Assembly: GCA_023135935.1 (NCBI GenBank)
Contig: JAGLSU010000038.1
Coordinates: 1 to 35,417, forward strand
Direction: 5' to 3'
From: Planctomycetota bacterium
GTDB taxonomy: Bacteria > Planctomycetota > Phycisphaerae > Sedimentisphaerales > Anaerobacaceae
DNA: 35,417 nt
The notes beneath the pieces are model-generated. The model was not told where the DNA came from. It did not search any database and was given only the letters and a program-made list of their open reading frames with translations. Below, piece after piece: positions 33,863-35,417 of the stretch (the first letter of the stretch is position 1; every line of letters begins with the position of its first letter). A program made the translations under genes and the position numbers.

Positions 33863-34681
33863 ATGATTAATCGTTTTTTTAGTGTAATATGTTGCTTGGC
33901 AATTGTGACCCTTTTTGTTATTACAGGTTGTCAACAGCAACATAAACCGGAGCCCGTGGTCTACGAACCGTTATTTGACCCAAATTTTATTGTACCGAAT
34001 TATGCATTCCGTGCGATGAAAGCAACCGGTGGTCTTCAGGCATGGGCAGATACCAAAGAAATAAAACTTGATTCCGTGGTTACTTTCTACAAACCGGACC
34101 GAAGTTTCTACCTGACAGAACATCATTACGAAATTCATCCTTGGCAAAATTCCATCCGCATTTTAAATATAGAACCGCAGGGCCAATTCCTTTGGCAGTT
34201 GTCCGATGGTAGCTTTACTGTATTTAAAGATGGCCGGCAAATCGATACGGGACCTGTTGTGCTCCGTGGCCAGAACTTTGCCGAGATGATGTTCAATATG
34301 ATAACAGCACCCATACGATTTTTAGATGACTCGGTTGAATTTACTCCCAGTTATACTCCCATCAGAATCGAAGGTCTATGGTACTATCCAATCGAGCGAA
34401 GCTATCGAATTATACAGCCGAGCCCCGATGATATCGATGTTGAACCAAAACCTATTGAGCCCCACTGGTCCGAAGTGATTTTCTATCAGAGCAAGCCGAA
34501 TTCCTTGGTCGATATGCTGTGGTTCGCGGGCATTGAAGGGGAGAAGTTTTTGACGGTTCGTGCCTATGACTATCACAAGCCTGAAGGCAAAGACATACTG
34601 GTCCCGGCAAAGGTGGAAATATTTAGAACGGATGACAAAGGGACTTTGCAGGAACTGATGGTCACCGTAGATTTCTATTAA
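33863..34681 (+). CDS. Putative lipoprotein of unknown function
   Basis: The 272-residue product begins best at the ATG at 33863, with GGAAG 6 nt upstream; a TTG directly after the previous stop (33839) is the alternative. A lipoprotein signal is clear: MINRFFSVICCLAIVTLFVITGC, lipobox ITGC, so it should be lipid-anchored. The mature protein is beta-rich with many aromatic residues (VVTFYKPDRSFYLTEHHYEIHPWQNSIRILN, QFLWQLSDGSFTVFKDGRQ, WYYPIERSYRI, VPAKVEIFRTDDKGTLQELMVTVDFY), which recalls the LolA/LppX-type lipid-carrier fold, but I do not recognise a named family. It may be cotranscribed with the oxidoreductase, 24 bp upstream, without an evident functional link. Confidence 0.8.
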   Translation: MINRFFSVICCLAIVTLFVITGCQQQHKPEPVVYEPLFDPNFIVPNYAFRAMKATGGLQAWADTKEIKLDSVVTFYKPDRSFYLTEHHYEIHPWQNSIRILNIEPQGQFLWQLSDGSFTVFKDGRQIDTGPVVLRGQNFAEMMFNMITAPIRFLDDSVEFTPSYTPIRIEGLWYYPIERSYRIIQPSPDDIDVEPKPIEPHWSEVIFYQSKPNSLVDMLWFAGIEGEKFLTVRAYDYHKPEGKDILVPAKVEIFRTDDKGTLQELMVTVDFY

Positions 34682-34780
34682 CGGATACTCGGTCTAATCC
34701 TCTACTTTGCGGACGTAGAATCAATATTTCCCCAAAAAAATCATTCCTATTAGAGTTTTATCTTACATAAAATCAAAAAT

Positions 34781-34809
34781 TTGACGCAGAAAGCAATATT
34801 TTCTGTAAT
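34781..34809 (+). promoter_or_regulatory. Sigma70-like promoter in the long leader
   Basis: TTGACG (34781-34786) and TGTAAT (34804-34809) each match the consensus at 5 of 6 bases and are 17 bp apart. Transcription would begin near 34816, about 500 nt before the next start codon. Confidence 0.6.
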
Positions 34810-34996
34810 AAAGTCGTAACTATTTTAAACACAATTAGTTAACTTAAATATGTATCCTGCCCACACCGCTAACACCGTAACTTTTACCTATACTGATAGT
34901 CTGACTATTATAGGGCCTAAATAGACAAACAGTTACGAACAAATGCCGGATTTGGACAGTATAGAAATCGTTGGGTTTTTTTGTAGGAGGCAAAAG

Positions 34997-35029
34997 GTGA
35001 TTTTAAACTGGGCGGATAGGCCTGATTAA
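34997..35029 (+). CDS. Possible 10-residue leader peptide
   Basis: GTG at 34997, 6 nt after AGGAGG, opens a frame encoding MILNWADRPD and a TAA stop. The ribosome binding site is among the strongest in the window, yet the frame is tiny. The region AGGAGG...GTGATTTT(A/G)AAC matches the start region of the secretin gene, so it may be a regulatory upstream ORF or the relic of a gene start. Coding status is uncertain. Confidence 0.25.
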   Translation: MILNWADRPD

Positions 35030-35317
35030 AGGTTGTAACTGACAGTCTTACATGCAGTTATGACATATAGGAAATTAGAAACATCTCTTGTTGCTTCAAT
35101 GCTTGCAAACTGCCAATCGTAAGATGACAGCGCCCTTTGGTGTATACCGGCAAATAGTATTTAATTTCTTTGTGATATTGGCTTTACCGTTGTTAAAAAA
35201 AGTTAAGCGAAGATAGTGTTAAACCGATAAAATTCATCAAGTAGAAAGGTAATTTAAGCGTTTTTCTTTATTTTTGGAAAAGTGTGAGGGGCGGCGCACT
35301 TATTGGGCTGTTTGCTT

Positions 35318-35417
35318 ATGGAGAAACTACGGACGGCAGCAATTGTGTGTATCTTGTCGGCTCTGACTGTCTGTCTGGCAGGTTGTGGCGATAAGTTTTT
35401 TGACCCAACGCAGGTAG
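35318..35417 (+). CDS. Lipoprotein N-terminus, possibly polysaccharide export protein (truncated by window edge)
   Basis: The first 33 codons encode a lipoprotein signal: KLR, a hydrophobic core (AAIVCILSALTVC) and the lipobox LAGC with Cys23. The mature start GCGDKFFDPTQV resembles the beginning of planctomycete Wza/KpsD-type polysaccharide export lipoproteins as I remember them; the rest is outside the window, so this is a guess. No good Shine-Dalgarno sequence precedes the ATG; a TTG at 35303, 12 nt after GAGGGG, could be the true start. Confidence 0.6.
   Translation, partial: MEKLRTAAIVCILSALTVCLAGCGDKFFDPTQV

Larger units (their letters stand above)
34682..35317. other. Long non-coding leader before the truncated lipoprotein gene
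   Basis: No ordinary gene is visible in 636 bp. It holds a good sigma70-like promoter (34781-34809), a second promoter-like TTTACC-N17-TATTAT (34883-34911), and a strong Shine-Dalgarno sequence (TAGGAGG, 34984-34990) in front of a 10-codon frame (34997-35029). The rest to 35317 is AT-rich without a clear terminator hairpin. Confidence 0.55.

Noticed and set aside
34680-35317. c-di-GMP (GEMM) or other known riboswitch in the long leader
   Set aside because: The conserved GEMM core and tetraloop-receptor text could not be found; no other known riboswitch class was recognised by eye.

Overview
The window reads as chromosomal DNA of an anaerobic planctomycete, most likely class Phycisphaerae (Sedimentisphaerales-like). 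This is an inference from protein style: very large secreted parallel beta-helix proteins, dockerin-type EF-hand tails, LamG proteins, a secretin with a TPR-like N-terminus, and a one-chain pyruvate:ferredoxin oxidoreductase. No rRNA, tRNA, CRISPR array or complete insertion sequence was seen. Both ends cut genes: groEL on the left (minus strand) and a lipoprotein gene on the right (plus strand).

Layout. 1-3018 holds the groEL 5' end, a YihY/BrkB membrane protein and a small protein joining a BamE/SmpA-like domain to an Ada-like zinc-binding tail. 3388-7366 is a minus-strand block: an M1-like metallopeptidase with a small exported protein, an OsmC-family protein and TsaB. Two 76-bp near-identical direct repeats flank the peptidase pair, and a helically phased 10-11 bp repeat array lies upstream of osmC. 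7672-16706 (plus) holds a secretin and directly behind it a 1990-residue secreted protein, in which a complete subtilisin appears nested inside a beta-helix. 16765-21267 (minus) holds divergent chorismate synthase and EPSP synthase genes behind a degenerate subtilase with a dockerin tail.

21556-28672 is a long plus-strand run: pyrR, pyrB, a four-helix-bundle (23S rRNA IVP family) gene, pyrC, a NYN-domain nuclease-like gene, then a periplasmic-sensor PAS histidine kinase and a NarL-type response regulator. Gaps inside it are 4 to 56 bp. Just behind the response regulator lies a 170-180 nt stretch with four hairpins, ten GGA trinucleotides and a terminator-like closing stem. It could be a small RNA, possibly of the CsrA-sequestering kind. 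29108-34681 holds a LamG protein (minus), the pyruvate:ferredoxin oxidoreductase and a lipoprotein. About 640 bp of non-coding DNA with a good sigma70-like promoter then precedes the truncated lipoprotein gene.

The genes combine housekeeping functions (pyrimidine and aromatic biosynthesis, t6A modification, pyruvate oxidation) with a large envelope and secretion programme. The points most worth a second look are the nested protease, the hairpin RNA behind the two-component system, the AroC homologue lacking the usual GESH histidine, the phased repeat array, and three peptidase-family proteins of which two have lost canonical catalytic residues.
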